Positions 6,264 through 13,489 of a stretch of 15,688 nucleotides of DNA are shown here, piece after piece. The translations under genes were made by a program, and so were the position numbers. Source of the DNA: JAENVT01 sp031424145 (GTDB taxonomy: Bacteria; Actinomycetota; Acidimicrobiia; Acidimicrobiales; Ilumatobacteraceae); assembly GCA_031424145.1 (NCBI GenBank), contig JANPGV010000283.1:1-15688 (forward strand), in the 5' to 3' direction. The notes beneath the pieces were generated by a model. That model saw only the letters and a list, made by a program, of their open reading frames with translations, ran no database searches and was not told the origin of the DNA. How positions within the stretch are numbered: position 1 is the stretch's first letter; each line of letters begins with the position of its first letter.

Positions 6264-6461
6264 TCAGATCTCCTCGGTCAGGGTGATCGCCCGCTCCGGG
6301 CAGTTTGCTTCCGCGCGACGAGCCGTGATCTCGAGATCGGGCGGGACGGGATCCAGCAACACCACTGCGTTACCGTACTCGTCGCTGCCGAAAACCTGCG
6401 GTGACGCGATCGCACACATCTGGTGACCGTGGCACTTTTCGGCGTCGACTGTCACTCGCAT
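6264..6461 (-). CDS. Small [3Fe-4S]-type ferredoxin, P450 partner
   Basis: A 65-residue ferredoxin with C10-x2-H13-x2-C16 and C54-P55. Three cysteines suit a [3Fe-4S] cluster; the place of the fourth cysteine of [4Fe-4S] ferredoxins is held by His13. This replacement is known in ferredoxins encoded beside actinobacterial P450s. The start ATG 6461 is chosen because GAGGAGG (6474-6468) lies 6 nt upstream; the longer frame from GTG 6482 would contain that site inside the gene. It lies between the LLM-oxidoreductase gene (48-nt gap) and the P450 gene (5-nt gap), all on the minus strand. It likely passes electrons to the P450. No ferredoxin reductase is encoded here, so it must be supplied from elsewhere. 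Confidence 0.93.
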   Translation of the reverse strand: MRVTVDAEKCHGHQMCAIASPQVFGSDEYGNAVVLLDPVPPDLEITARRAEANCPERAITLTEEI

Positions 6462-6467
6462 CGCGAT

Positions 6468-6474
6468 CCTCCTC
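6468..6474 (-). promoter_or_regulatory. Ribosome-binding site that fixes the ferredoxin start
   Basis: GAGGAGG on the minus strand, 6 nt before ATG 6461. It is the strongest Shine-Dalgarno sequence of this operon and decides for the 65-residue form over the 72-residue one. Confidence 0.8.
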
Positions 6475-6509
6475 GAGTCCACTCCCCGCTGAGCAGACTA
6501 CGGGCACTC

Positions 6510-7421
6510 TCAGGTCGCGTAAGCAGCGAACAGCTCGCCAATCGCCATGGCCTGGCCTCCAGTCGTGGACGACATCACCGCGACCGGCAGCACGCCCAGC
6601 GAAAGCCAGTCGTCGAGACGGTCGCGGACGGTTTCGGGCGAACCGCTGATGGTGCAGTCGTCGATCCACTCGTCGGTCATGAGAGTCGCGACCCTCTCAC
6701 GATCTCCGGCGGTGATCGCCTCCTCGATCGCACGCATCTCGTCTTCGTAGCCGGCTTGCTTCCAATAGTTGCGGTAGTTCGGAAGGGTGAGATATCCGGC
6801 GAGTGTCCGGCGATGGACCGCGCGAGCTGCATCGAGGTCTGGGTCGATGACGGTTGGGACCATGTTCGCGAGGAAGAAGTTTTCCTTACCGGCCGCCTGG
6901 ACGCGGGCGATCTGCGTCGGCATGTGCCGACGCGACGCGTTTGCCCAGATCGCGCCATCGGCCTCCGACAGGGCCAGATCGAGCATCCTGTCTCGCAGCG
7001 TTGCCAGGTAGATCGGTGGGAGCTCGCCGGCGGGGCGCGTCGCACCTCGAATCGCCGTGAGGTAATCGGCCATGTCGCGCAGGGGCTTGCCGGTGTGGAT
7101 CCCGAGGCGGCTCATTGCCGGCTCGTGACTGACGCCGAGACCCAGCCGGAAGCGTCCGCCGCTGACCTCGTTTAGGTGCCCGGCGGTGACGGCGACCTCG
7201 ACCGGATGACTGTGGTAGATCGGTTGAATGCTCGTCCAGAAGGGGATCGTGTGGGTCAGGTGCGCCAGTGACCCGCACACGGCGAGGTTGCCATGAATCC
7301 CCGGGCTGGCCAGGCCTGCGAACCCGCGCCGCTCGGCTTCGATGGCGAGTTCGAGGATGGTGTTGCGCTTCGTCGGGGTTCCGATCACCGACAGAGCTGG
7401 CATGGCGCGCGTCGCAGTCAT
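6510..7421 (-). CDS. LLM-class (luciferase-like) flavin/F420-dependent oxidoreductase
   Basis: A 303-residue member of the bacterial luciferase-like family. Visible landmarks are L-E-L-A-I-E-A-E-R-R-G-F (24-35), P-F-W-T-S-I-Q-P-I-Y-H (60-70), the G-G-R-F-R-L-G-L-G-V-S-H block (88-99), and K-P-L-R-D-M-A-D-Y-L (112-121). In Actinobacteria many such TIM-barrel proteins use coenzyme F420 rather than FMN to reduce or oxidise organic substrates. Which cofactor is used here cannot be read with certainty. ATG 7421 is chosen; an ATG at 7403 (residue 7) is possible. It is the first gene of the minus-strand set LLM-ferredoxin-P450 and is divergent from pimA, so the promoter lies in about 7422-7524. Confidence 0.88.
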   Translation of the reverse strand: MTATRAMPALSVIGTPTKRNTILELAIEAERRGFAGLASPGIHGNLAVCGSLAHLTHTIPFWTSIQPIYHSHPVEVAVTAGHLNEVSGGRFRLGLGVSHEPAMSRLGIHTGKPLRDMADYLTAIRGATRPAGELPPIYLATLRDRMLDLALSEADGAIWANASRRHMPTQIARVQAAGKENFFLANMVPTVIDPDLDAARAVHRRTLAGYLTLPNYRNYWKQAGYEDEMRAIEEAITAGDRERVATLMTDEWIDDCTISGSPETVRDRLDDWLSLGVLPVAVMSSTTGGQAMAIGELFAAYAT

Positions 7422-7524
7422 CTTCTGGACCGTACAACCAGGTCGGGTAGCGTTCGTGGCCGTGGCCGTGGCCGAATCTGAAGTCGGGATAGATGGGCCG
7501 CGACGCAACGGCAGGCTGCTGCGG

Positions 7525-8664
7525 GTGGCGATGGTCTGCCCCTACAGCTTGTCCGTGCCCGGCGGTGTGCAGGCGCAAGCAATGGGCCTGGCGCGTGAGC
7601 TGCGGAAGATGGGGATCGAAGTACGGGTGCTCGCGCCCTGCGATGGGCCACCGCCGGCGACGTTCGTCACGCCGCTGGGAAACAGCCTTCCGACGTTTGC
7701 CAACGGATCGATGGCGCCGCTGGCGCCCGATGCCTCGTGTTCGCTGCGCACGATGCGCGCATTGGGCGACGAACAGTTCGACGTGCTGCACCTCCACGAA
7801 CCGTTCACGCCTGGCCCCACCCAGACCGCCATGTTGTTGCACCCAGCGCCCGTGCTGGCCACGTTTCATGCAGCAGGCGAGAGCGCCAGCTACAAATATC
7901 TGCGACCGATGATCAAGCCGGCCGCCAACAACATCGCTCACGCGGTCGCTGTCTCGAAGGATGCGGCGGAGTTGGTGCGGCGCTACATCGGCGGCAGCTA
8001 CGAGATCCTCTACAACGGCGTGGAGCTCGACGCGTACCGAGCCGCGCCTGCACATCCGACTGAGGGGCCCACGATCTTCTTCTGCGGTCGCCACGAAGAG
8101 CGCAAGGGCCTCGACGTCCTGCTCGAGGCGTTTCGTCAGCTAGGGCCGGAAGTCCGCCTGTGGGTTGGCAGCAACGGTCCCGACACGGCTCGCCTGCACG
8201 CGCAGTACGCAGGCGACCAGCGCATCGAATGGCTCGGTCGCTTGACCGATGCCGACAAGATGGCCCGGCTTAGCGGTGCCGACGTGTTCTGTGCACCGTC
8301 GTTGTACGGCGAGTCGTTCGGTGTCGTGCTGATCGAGGCGATGGCTGCGGAAACGGCGATCGTGGCCAGTGGCATCGATGGATACCGCAACGTCGCCACC
8401 GACGACGTGGATGCGCTGTTGGTCGAGCCCGGCGACGTGGATGCGCTGGCTTCTGTCCTACGGACGGTACTGGCCGACCCCGACCTGGCTGCTCGTTTGC
8501 AGAAGGCCGGTGCGCACCGGGCGGAGGATTTTTCGATGACCGCTCTGGCCAAGCACTACGCCGAGATCTACATGCGATTGACGACGAATCGGCCAAAGCG
8601 CGGTCGTCCGCCGACTCGGGAGTCCTTCTGGGACGGCTGGCGGCGCCGTATGATGGCCGACTAG
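7525..8664 (+). CDS. pimA: PimA-like GDP-mannose:phosphatidylinositol mannosyltransferase (GT4)
   Basis: A 379-residue GT-B glycosyltransferase of family GT4. It matches mycobacterial PimA in the N-terminal M-V-C-P-Y-S with V-P-G-G-V-Q (start of the Rossmann fold and glycine-rich loop), in H91-E-P, in A-T-F-H115, and in the donor-binding G-R-x-E-E-R-K-G (188-195, Arg189 and Lys194). The retaining-GT motif E-x7-E is E263 to E271. PimA adds the first mannose to phosphatidylinositol at the inner membrane face. The basic C-terminal tail (356-375) may aid membrane contact. The start is uncertain: GTG 7525 is preferred by alignment with the family N-terminus and an AGG 9 nt upstream; ATG 7531 and GTGs near 7456-7468 are alternatives. 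The acceptor is inferred from synteny and motifs. Confidence 0.88.
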   Translation: MAMVCPYSLSVPGGVQAQAMGLARELRKMGIEVRVLAPCDGPPPATFVTPLGNSLPTFANGSMAPLAPDASCSLRTMRALGDEQFDVLHLHEPFTPGPTQTAMLLHPAPVLATFHAAGESASYKYLRPMIKPAANNIAHAVAVSKDAAELVRRYIGGSYEILYNGVELDAYRAAPAHPTEGPTIFFCGRHEERKGLDVLLEAFRQLGPEVRLWVGSNGPDTARLHAQYAGDQRIEWLGRLTDADKMARLSGADVFCAPSLYGESFGVVLIEAMAAETAIVASGIDGYRNVATDDVDALLVEPGDVDALASVLRTVLADPDLAARLQKAGAHRAEDFSMTALAKHYAEIYMRLTTNRPKRGRPPTRESFWDGWRRRMMAD

Positions 8665-8701
8665 CGCGTCCTTTGGCGCATCAAATTTTCCTGGAGATCT
8701 C

Positions 8702-9250
8702 ATGATTTGGATCATCGTGGCGGTCATCGCCATCATCGTCGTCTACCTCATCGTCGCCTACAACGGGCTGATCCGACGCCGCAATCAAATCGAAAATGCC
8801 TGGTCACAGATCGATGTCCAGCTCAAGCGGCGCATCGACCTGATCCCGAACCTAGTGGAGACCGTCAAGGCATACGCAGCCCACGAGAAGGACACCCTCG
8901 ACGCCGTTGTGCGGGCCCGCAACGCGGCCATCGCCGCGCCCGCAACACCGGCGGGCCAGGCTGAGGCCGACAACCAGATCACGGGGGCACTGCGGCAACT
9001 GTTCGCCCTCAGCGAGGCCTATCCGGACCTCAAGGCCAACCAGAACTTCCTGGCGTTGCAGGAGGAACTGACCGCCACCGAGGGCCGCGTTGCCTACGCC
9101 CGCCAGTTCTACAACGACTCGGTGCTCGGCTACAACAACAAGCTGCAGGCCTTCCCGACCGTGTTCTTTGCGAAGGCGCTGAAGTTCCAGCGCCGCGAGT
9201 ACTTCGAGACCGATGAAGCTGCGCGCCAGGTGCCCAAGGTCGAGTTCTGA
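8702..9250 (+). CDS. lemA: LemA family membrane protein
   Basis: A 182-residue LemA protein. The N-terminal hydrophobic anchor (2-20) is followed by Y-N-G-L-I (20-24), then N-x-I-x-N-A-W-x-Q-I-D-V-Q-L-K-R-R-x-D-L-I-P-N-L-V (about 28-52), the family hallmark. A long helical region follows, ending with A-R-Q-F-Y-N-D-S-V (about 132-140) and a final block with F-P-T-V-F-F-A. LemA proteins have one transmembrane helix and a mostly helical outer or cytoplasmic domain; their biochemical role is unsettled. A GGAG 5 nt before ATG 8702 sets the start. The pairing with htpX 19 nt downstream is widespread in bacteria and suggests a link to membrane protein quality control. Confidence 0.96.
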   Translation: MIWIIVAVIAIIVVYLIVAYNGLIRRRNQIENAWSQIDVQLKRRIDLIPNLVETVKAYAAHEKDTLDAVVRARNAAIAAPATPAGQAEADNQITGALRQLFALSEAYPDLKANQNFLALQEELTATEGRVAYARQFYNDSVLGYNNKLQAFPTVFFAKALKFQRREYFETDEAARQVPKVEF

Positions 9251-9269
9251 AGCGCACTGACGCCGCCTC

Positions 9270-10172
9270 ATGTACGAACTGATCAAGGCCAACAAGCGGC
9301 GCAGCGCGCTGTTGATCTTCTCGTTTGTCGTGCTGCTGTCGCTCGTCGGCGCGGCCTTCGGGCAACTCTTCGGAGCCGGGCCCGTTGGCACCATCATCGC
9401 GCTCGTCCTTTCCGGAGCGATGGCGTTCGCCTCGTATTGGAAGGCAGACGCGATCGCGCTGGCAGTCAGCCGCGCCAAGCCCGCTGATCCCCAGCAGTAT
9501 CAACGACTGCACAACATCGTCGAAGGTTTGTGCATAGCCGCCGGCCTGCCGAAGCCGCGTGTCTACATCGTGGACGATCCGGCGCCGAACGCCTTCGCCA
9601 CCGGGCGCGACCCGAAGCATGCAGCCATCGCAGTGACGACCGGTCTGCTCGAGAAGTTGAATCGGGTCGAGTTGGAGGGCGTGATCGCCCACGAGTTGTC
9701 GCACATACGCAATTACGACATCTTGGTCTCGACGCTTGCAGTCACCCTTGTCGGCTCGATCGCCCTGCTCACGAACATCGGCATGCGAATGATGTGGTGG
9801 AACGGTGGTCGAGTACGACGCGAAGGTGACCGGGATGGAGGCAACCCCTTGGCCATAATTGGCCTAGTGCTGTTGATCTTCGCCCCGATCATCGCCAAGT
9901 TGATGCAAGCAGCCGTCAGCCGTCGCCGTGAGACGCTGGCCGACGTCAGCGCGGTCCAGATGACGCGATACCCACCGGGCTTGATCTCGGCACTCGAGAA
10001 GCTGCGCGAAGACACAACGGTCACGCATTCTGCTACGACTGCAACTGCACACCTGTGGATCGAGCAGCCCATGTCGGGTGTCGGCGACGAGGGCAAGTTC
10101 GGCTGGTTGAATCGCATGTTTGATACGCACCCCCCGCTCGAAGAGCGCATCGCATTGTTGAGGGAACTATGA
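9270..10172 (+). CDS. htpX: HtpX-like membrane zinc metalloprotease (M48)
   Basis: A 300-residue membrane protease of peptidase family M48. The zinc site is H141-E-L-S-H145 (HExxH), with E221 in R-R-R-E-T-L-A-D as the third ligand. Transmembrane segments appear at about 13-33, 38-55, 152-170 and 194-214. The P-N-A-F-A-T-G box (106-112) and the terminal T-H-P-P-L-x-E-R-I (286-294) are family marks. HtpX degrades damaged or misfolded membrane proteins, facing the cytoplasm. The stop overlaps the next start by ATGA (10169-10172), so translation is coupled to the first DUF3048 gene. A decayed copy of the last 15 or so codons is found again near 11340-11396. Confidence 0.96.
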   Translation: MYELIKANKRRSALLIFSFVVLLSLVGAAFGQLFGAGPVGTIIALVLSGAMAFASYWKADAIALAVSRAKPADPQQYQRLHNIVEGLCIAAGLPKPRVYIVDDPAPNAFATGRDPKHAAIAVTTGLLEKLNRVELEGVIAHELSHIRNYDILVSTLAVTLVGSIALLTNIGMRMMWWNGGRVRREGDRDGGNPLAIIGLVLLIFAPIIAKLMQAAVSRRRETLADVSAVQMTRYPPGLISALEKLREDTTVTHSATTATAHLWIEQPMSGVGDEGKFGWLNRMFDTHPPLEERIALLREL

Positions 10173-11281
10173 AGTTGACAAGGTTTTTGGCCCTGGTGGC
10201 CGTCGCTGTACCCACCGTTGCCTGCTCGGGAAGCAGCGCGTCCCAGGACGCGACGTCGGTTTCCGAAACGTCGTCAGCGACGACCGCGCCGGGGTCGACA
10301 GTTCCGACGACCGGCGAGTCCAGTACGACGTCGTCTTCGGCGTCGGTGTCGTCGTCGACCACCAGCACGGTTGCAGCGGAGCCCGTGATGCCTCTCACGG
10401 GTCTGCCGGTGACAGACCCGGCAGTGGCCGCGCGGGTAGCTGTGGTCGTCAAGATTTCGAACGACCCGGGGGCGCGACCGCAATCAGGGCTCGACAAGGC
10501 TGACATCGTCTTCGAGGCGTGGGGCGCAGGTCCGACCCGATTCGCGACCGTGTTCCAGAGCAAGGACGCGCCGAACGTGGGCCCGATTCGCTCGGCACGA
10601 ACGCAAGATGTCGACCTCGTCGGATCGTTCAACGGCCCGGTGTTCGCCTGCTCCGGCGGCAACAAGGGCGCAATCGCCGCCATCCGCTCATCCGACCTGC
10701 TGGTGCTCACCGAGGGCCAGGGGCCTGGCTGGCGCCTCGACAAGAGCCGTCACCGGCCGCACGCGACGTTCAACGACACCGCGTCGTTGCGCCTCAATGC
10801 CGATGCGGGTCGACCCGGGCCGCAGCAACAGTTCCAGTACCGCAAGGCAGGCGTCGATGCGGTCGGCGAAGCATCGTCGGGCTTCAAGCTGCACATCGAA
10901 CAGGTGCGTGTCGAGTGGCACTTCGACGCCGCTTCGAACAGTTACCTGCGCTCGCAGGACGGGAACCCGCACAAGCTGGCCGATGGCACCCGTGTGAAGT
11001 TCGACAACGTGGTCGTGTTGTGGATCGACTACGGGCACAGCCCTGCCGATGTGCGCTCACCCGACGGCGGAACGATCGGTAACGGTGACGCCGTGGTGTT
11101 CACCAACGGAAAGCAGATCACTGCGCACTGGGCCCGGGCCGACCGGCTGAAGCCGATGGCCCTGACGACCGCCGATGGTTCGCCGATCCTGCTGACGCCG
11201 GGCACGACCTGGTTCGAGCTCGCCAACAGCGGCAAGGGCACGTTCGCGGGAACAGACGTGCTGGAAATTTTGCCTGCCTGA
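10169..11281 (+). CDS. DUF3048 lipoprotein, copy 1
   Basis: A 370-residue secreted lipoprotein. The signal peptide (1-18) ends in a lipobox T-V-A-C19. A Ser/Thr-rich linker (about 20-70) follows, then the DUF3048 domain: P-L-T-G-L-P (75-80), V-V-V-K-I-S-N (92-98), R-P-Q-S-G-L-D-K-A-D-I-V-F-E (103-116), T-R-F-A-T-V-F, and G-P-I-R-S-A-R. The C-terminal half ends with P-I-L-L-T-P-G-T-T-W-F-E-L. Bacillus YerB belongs to this family; the role is unknown, but the location is the outer face of the membrane. The start overlaps the htpX stop. Compared with copy 2 it has S-N-D-P in place of D-N-H-P and an A-W-G-A-G segment in place of E-N-V-E-Q, so the two are well diverged. Confidence 0.92.
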   Translation: MKLTRFLALVAVAVPTVACSGSSASQDATSVSETSSATTAPGSTVPTTGESSTTSSSASVSSSTTSTVAAEPVMPLTGLPVTDPAVAARVAVVVKISNDPGARPQSGLDKADIVFEAWGAGPTRFATVFQSKDAPNVGPIRSARTQDVDLVGSFNGPVFACSGGNKGAIAAIRSSDLLVLTEGQGPGWRLDKSRHRPHATFNDTASLRLNADAGRPGPQQQFQYRKAGVDAVGEASSGFKLHIEQVRVEWHFDAASNSYLRSQDGNPHKLADGTRVKFDNVVVLWIDYGHSPADVRSPDGGTIGNGDAVVFTNGKQITAHWARADRLKPMALTTADGSPILLTPGTTWFELANSGKGTFAGTDVLEILPA

Positions 11282-11339
11282 CCAGCGGCGACCGCGGCTC
11301 TCTGGCGGGATGACCGCCTTCAGGTCACACGCTCTGCTA

Positions 11340-11396
11340 CACATGGTCCGTAACAGACCCCCGCTCGAAGAGCGCTTTTGCACTGCTGAGAGACCT
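11340..11396 (+). pseudogene. Fossil copy of the htpX 3' end
   Basis: Positions 11358-11375 are identical over 18 nt to 10131-10148 inside htpX. The next 23 nt up to the start of the following gene still match at about 17 positions by my count, with a 1-nt length difference between the blocks. Translated, the stretch gives M-V-R-N-R-P-P-L-E-E-R against M-F-D-T-H-P-P-L-E-E-R of HtpX. It is positioned before copy 2 exactly as the htpX end is before copy 1. It is non-functional and marks the left part of a tandem duplication. The rest of 11282-11339 shows nothing recognisable. Confidence 0.8.
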
Positions 11397-12494
11397 GTGA
11401 AATTCACCAAATCAACAACGACAATCATCATTGCCGCGCTCGCTGTCACTGCCTGCAGTAGCGGCAGCAACAGTGCGTCCACGGAGTTGACGACCGCAAC
11501 GGAGTCGACCGTGCCGGCCACTACGGCGGCGTCGACGACCTCGACTGCAGCTACGTCGACGACTGCAGCCGCGTCGACCACGACCTCGACCACGATTCCC
11601 GCCGACCCGGTCATGCCGTTGACCGGCCTTCCAATCGCCGACCCTGCGCTGGCCGGGCGCCCGGCGCTGGTTGTCAAGATCGACAACCATCCCGACGCGC
11701 GACCTCAGAGTGGTCTCAACCAGGCTGACATCGTGTTCGAGGAGAACGTCGAACAGCTCACCCGCTTCGCTGCCGTGTTTCAGACCACAGCGCCCGATCC
11801 GGTTGGACCGATCCGCAGCGGACGTGAGCAGGACGTGGAGCTGCTCGGTTCGTTGAACAAGCCGATCTTCGCGTGGAGCGGCGGCAACCCCGGGGTGACG
11901 GCAGCTATCAACGGATCCGACTTCGTCGTCGCCAACGTGCAGACCAACGCCCGCAATGCCAGCCAGTCGTATCGCTCTCGCGATCGGGGTGTGCCACACA
12001 ACCTCTACGCCCAGGGCAGTGGGCTCTTCACGATGACCCCCGCGTTTGCCAGCCCGCCACCACAACAGTTCTCGTATCTCAAGGCCGGCGCAGTGCCAGT
12101 GGGCATCCCTTCCGGCGGAGTCGACGTGGCGATGGACGGCGTCAGCGTCACCTGGAAGTACGAGGCCAAGTCGAACAGTTACCTGCGCTTCCAGTCGGGC
12201 AAGGCGCACAACGACGCGGCCCTCGGTCAGGTCGATTCCTCCAACGTCGTCGTGCTCGTGGTCGACTACGTGCAGAGCTCTATCTACGCACCAAGCCCCA
12301 TCGCCCAGACGATCGGTACCGGCGAGGTCTACGTTTTCACGGGCGGCACGGTGGTCCACGGCAAGTGGAGTCGCGATGATCGGCTGAAGCCGTTCACCTT
12401 CACAGCCGACGACGGCACACCGATGTTGCTCACCCCTGGTCGCACATGGGTCGAACTGGCTCGCGTCGATTCGACCACGCTGCTCGGTGCGTGA
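11397..12494 (+). CDS. DUF3048 lipoprotein, copy 2
   Basis: A 365-residue paralogue of the preceding gene. It starts at GTG 11397, which aligns with the ATG of copy 1; the frame is open 29 codons further upstream, but that part is the duplicated htpX tail. The signal peptide ends in lipobox V-T-A-C20, followed by an Ala/Thr/Ser-rich linker (about 24-68) made of short T-T and S-T-T units, then P-L-T-G-L-P (74-79), a V-V-K-I-D-N-H-P segment, R-P-Q-S-G-L-N-Q-A-D-I-V-F-E-E, and T-R-F-A-A-V-F. The end has G-x-W-S-R-D-D-R-L-K-P and L-L-T-P-G-R-T-W-V-E-L. It is closer to the common DUF3048 consensus than copy 1. It is surface-anchored; the function is unknown. Confidence 0.92.
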   Translation: MKFTKSTTTIIIAALAVTACSSGSNSASTELTTATESTVPATTAASTTSTAATSTTAAASTTTSTTIPADPVMPLTGLPIADPALAGRPALVVKIDNHPDARPQSGLNQADIVFEENVEQLTRFAAVFQTTAPDPVGPIRSGREQDVELLGSLNKPIFAWSGGNPGVTAAINGSDFVVANVQTNARNASQSYRSRDRGVPHNLYAQGSGLFTMTPAFASPPPQQFSYLKAGAVPVGIPSGGVDVAMDGVSVTWKYEAKSNSYLRFQSGKAHNDAALGQVDSSNVVVLVVDYVQSSIYAPSPIAQTIGTGEVYVFTGGTVVHGKWSRDDRLKPFTFTADDGTPMLLTPGRTWVELARVDSTTLLGA

Positions 12495-12505
12495 TGCTCC
12501 CTAGC

Positions 12506-12542
12506 GAGGTGTACATGGTGGTCAGACCACCAGGTAGACCTC
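12506..12542. promoter_or_regulatory. 37-bp symmetric dyad upstream of pdxS, operator candidate
   Basis: TGGTGGTC (12516-12523) and GACCACCA (12525-12532) are exact reverse complements around a single A at 12524. Outside them, GAGGT (12506-12510) and ACCTC (12538-12542) are again complementary and equidistant from the same centre. A one-base loop is poor for an RNA hairpin but right for a dimeric DNA-binding protein. The core TGGTC-N-GACCA is of the type bound by GntR-superfamily regulators. It sits just upstream of the pdxS -35, so an activator such as a PdxR/MocR-type protein is a reasonable guess. It could instead act as a terminator-like structure after the DUF3048 gene, but no T-run follows. 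Confidence 0.55.
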
Positions 12543-12551
12543 ACTTAGTCC

Positions 12552-12581
12552 TTGGGTGAAGGATCGCTGCGGCGATACGCT
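12552..12581 (+). promoter_or_regulatory. Probable pdxS promoter, leaderless
   Basis: TTGGGT (12552-12557) and TACGCT (12576-12581) are separated by 18 nt and resemble -35 and -10 boxes of the housekeeping sigma factor. The -10 ends 6 nt before ATG 12588 and no Shine-Dalgarno sequence precedes that ATG, so the transcript probably begins at the start codon. This also argues against the longer frame opening at 12552, which would be translated through the promoter. Confidence 0.5.
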
Positions 12582-12587
12582 ACACAC

Positions 12588-13487
12588 ATGACTTCGAGCA
12601 CCTCCTCGCCGCGCGCCACCGGTACGTATCCGGTCAAGCGCGGCCTCGCCGAGATGTTGAAAGGTGGCGTCATCATGGATGTCGTCACCGGTGAGCAGGC
12701 CAAGATTGCTGAAGACGCCGGTGCGTGTGCCGTGATGGCGCTCGAGCGGGTCCCTGCTGACATCCGCCGCGACGGTGGCGTGGCCCGCATGAGCGACCCG
12801 GAGATGATCGAGGCGATCAAGGCTGCTGTCACGATCCCTGTCATGGCGAAGGCGCGCATCGGCCACTTCGTCGAGGCGCAGATCCTCGAGGCCCTCGGTG
12901 TCGACTACGTCGACGAGAGCGAGGTCTTGACACCGGCCGACGAGACCCATCACATCGACAAGTTTGCATACACGGTGCCGTTTGTGTGCGGGGCCACCAA
13001 CCTCGGCGAAGCGCTGCGGCGCATCAGCGAGGGTGCCTGCTTGATCCGTTCGAAGGGCGAAGCCGGTACCGGCAACATCGTCGAAGCTGTGCGCCACCTG
13101 CGCAACATCATCGGCGACATCCGCAAGGTCGGCCAGGCCGACTCCGCCGAGTTGTTCCAGTGGGCGAAGCAGCTGCAGGCGCCTCTGCCGTTGGTGCAGG
13201 AGATCGCCGAGACCGGTTGGCTGCCGGTTCCGCTGTTCTGTGCCGGAGGTATCGCCACGCCCGCCGACGCTGCTCTGGCGATGCAGCTCGGCGCCGAAGC
13301 AGTCTTCGTCGGTTCAGGAATCTTCAAGAGCGATGATCCCGCGCCTAGGGCCAAGGCCATCGTGGAAGCCACGACTCATTTCCGCGACGCAGACATCCTT
13401 GCCAAGGTCAGCAGGGGCCTCGGCGCCCCGATGACCGGCATCGCCATGGATGAGATCAATCAGCGGTACGCGGAGCGCGGCTGGTAA
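12588..13487 (+). CDS. pdxS: Pyridoxal 5'-phosphate synthase subunit PdxS
   Basis: A 299-residue synthase subunit of the DXP-independent vitamin B6 pathway. It makes PLP from ribose 5-phosphate, glyceraldehyde 3-phosphate and ammonia. The protein is highly conserved: K-R-G-L-A-E-M-L-K-G-G-V-I-M-D (17-31) with D31, P-V-M-A-K88-A-R-I-G-H (the lysine that binds the sugar phosphate), and R-S-K156-G-E-A-G-T-G-N (the second lysine). The ends A-G-G-I-A-T-P-A-D and F-V-G-S-G-I-F-K form the phosphate site. It assembles as a dodecamer that binds PdxT. It is first in a tight operon with pdxT (2-nt gap) and yebC. The ATG at 12588 is chosen from homology and the promoter position. Confidence 0.98.
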   Translation: MTSSTSSPRATGTYPVKRGLAEMLKGGVIMDVVTGEQAKIAEDAGACAVMALERVPADIRRDGGVARMSDPEMIEAIKAAVTIPVMAKARIGHFVEAQILEALGVDYVDESEVLTPADETHHIDKFAYTVPFVCGATNLGEALRRISEGACLIRSKGEAGTGNIVEAVRHLRNIIGDIRKVGQADSAELFQWAKQLQAPLPLVQEIAETGWLPVPLFCAGGIATPADAALAMQLGAEAVFVGSGIFKSDDPAPRAKAIVEATTHFRDADILAKVSRGLGAPMTGIAMDEINQRYAERGW

Positions 13488-13489
13488 CC

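Noticed and set aside
6886..8094. Minus-strand frame of 402 codons over pimA and the LLM gene
   Set aside because: It is antisense to pimA and out of frame with the LLM gene, with Arg/His/Gly-biased composition typical of GC-rich shadows. Both real genes have clear motifs.
8665..8701. GCGC...GCGC followed by an A/T-rich run after pimA as an intrinsic terminator
   Set aside because: The stem is only 4 bp and the run is mixed A and T. The region also contains the GGAG ribosome-binding site of lemA. Too weak to call.
10261..10380. Dense GTCGTCG/ACGACG triplets in the DUF3048 copy 1 linker as a possible DNA repeat
   Set aside because: They encode a Ser/Thr-rich linker downstream of a lipobox, normal for surface lipoproteins. 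There is no constant period.
11412..12359. Minus-strand frame of 315 codons opposite DUF3048 copy 2
   Set aside because: It is antisense to a clearly identified lipoprotein and its Arg/Gly-rich end mirrors the Ser/Thr linker codons. There is no ribosome-binding site or homology.
12552..12587. Longer PdxS start at the TTG at 12552
   Set aside because: The extra 12 residues are not PdxS-like and the stretch holds the probable -35 and -10 boxes. The ATG at 12588 fits the family N-terminus.
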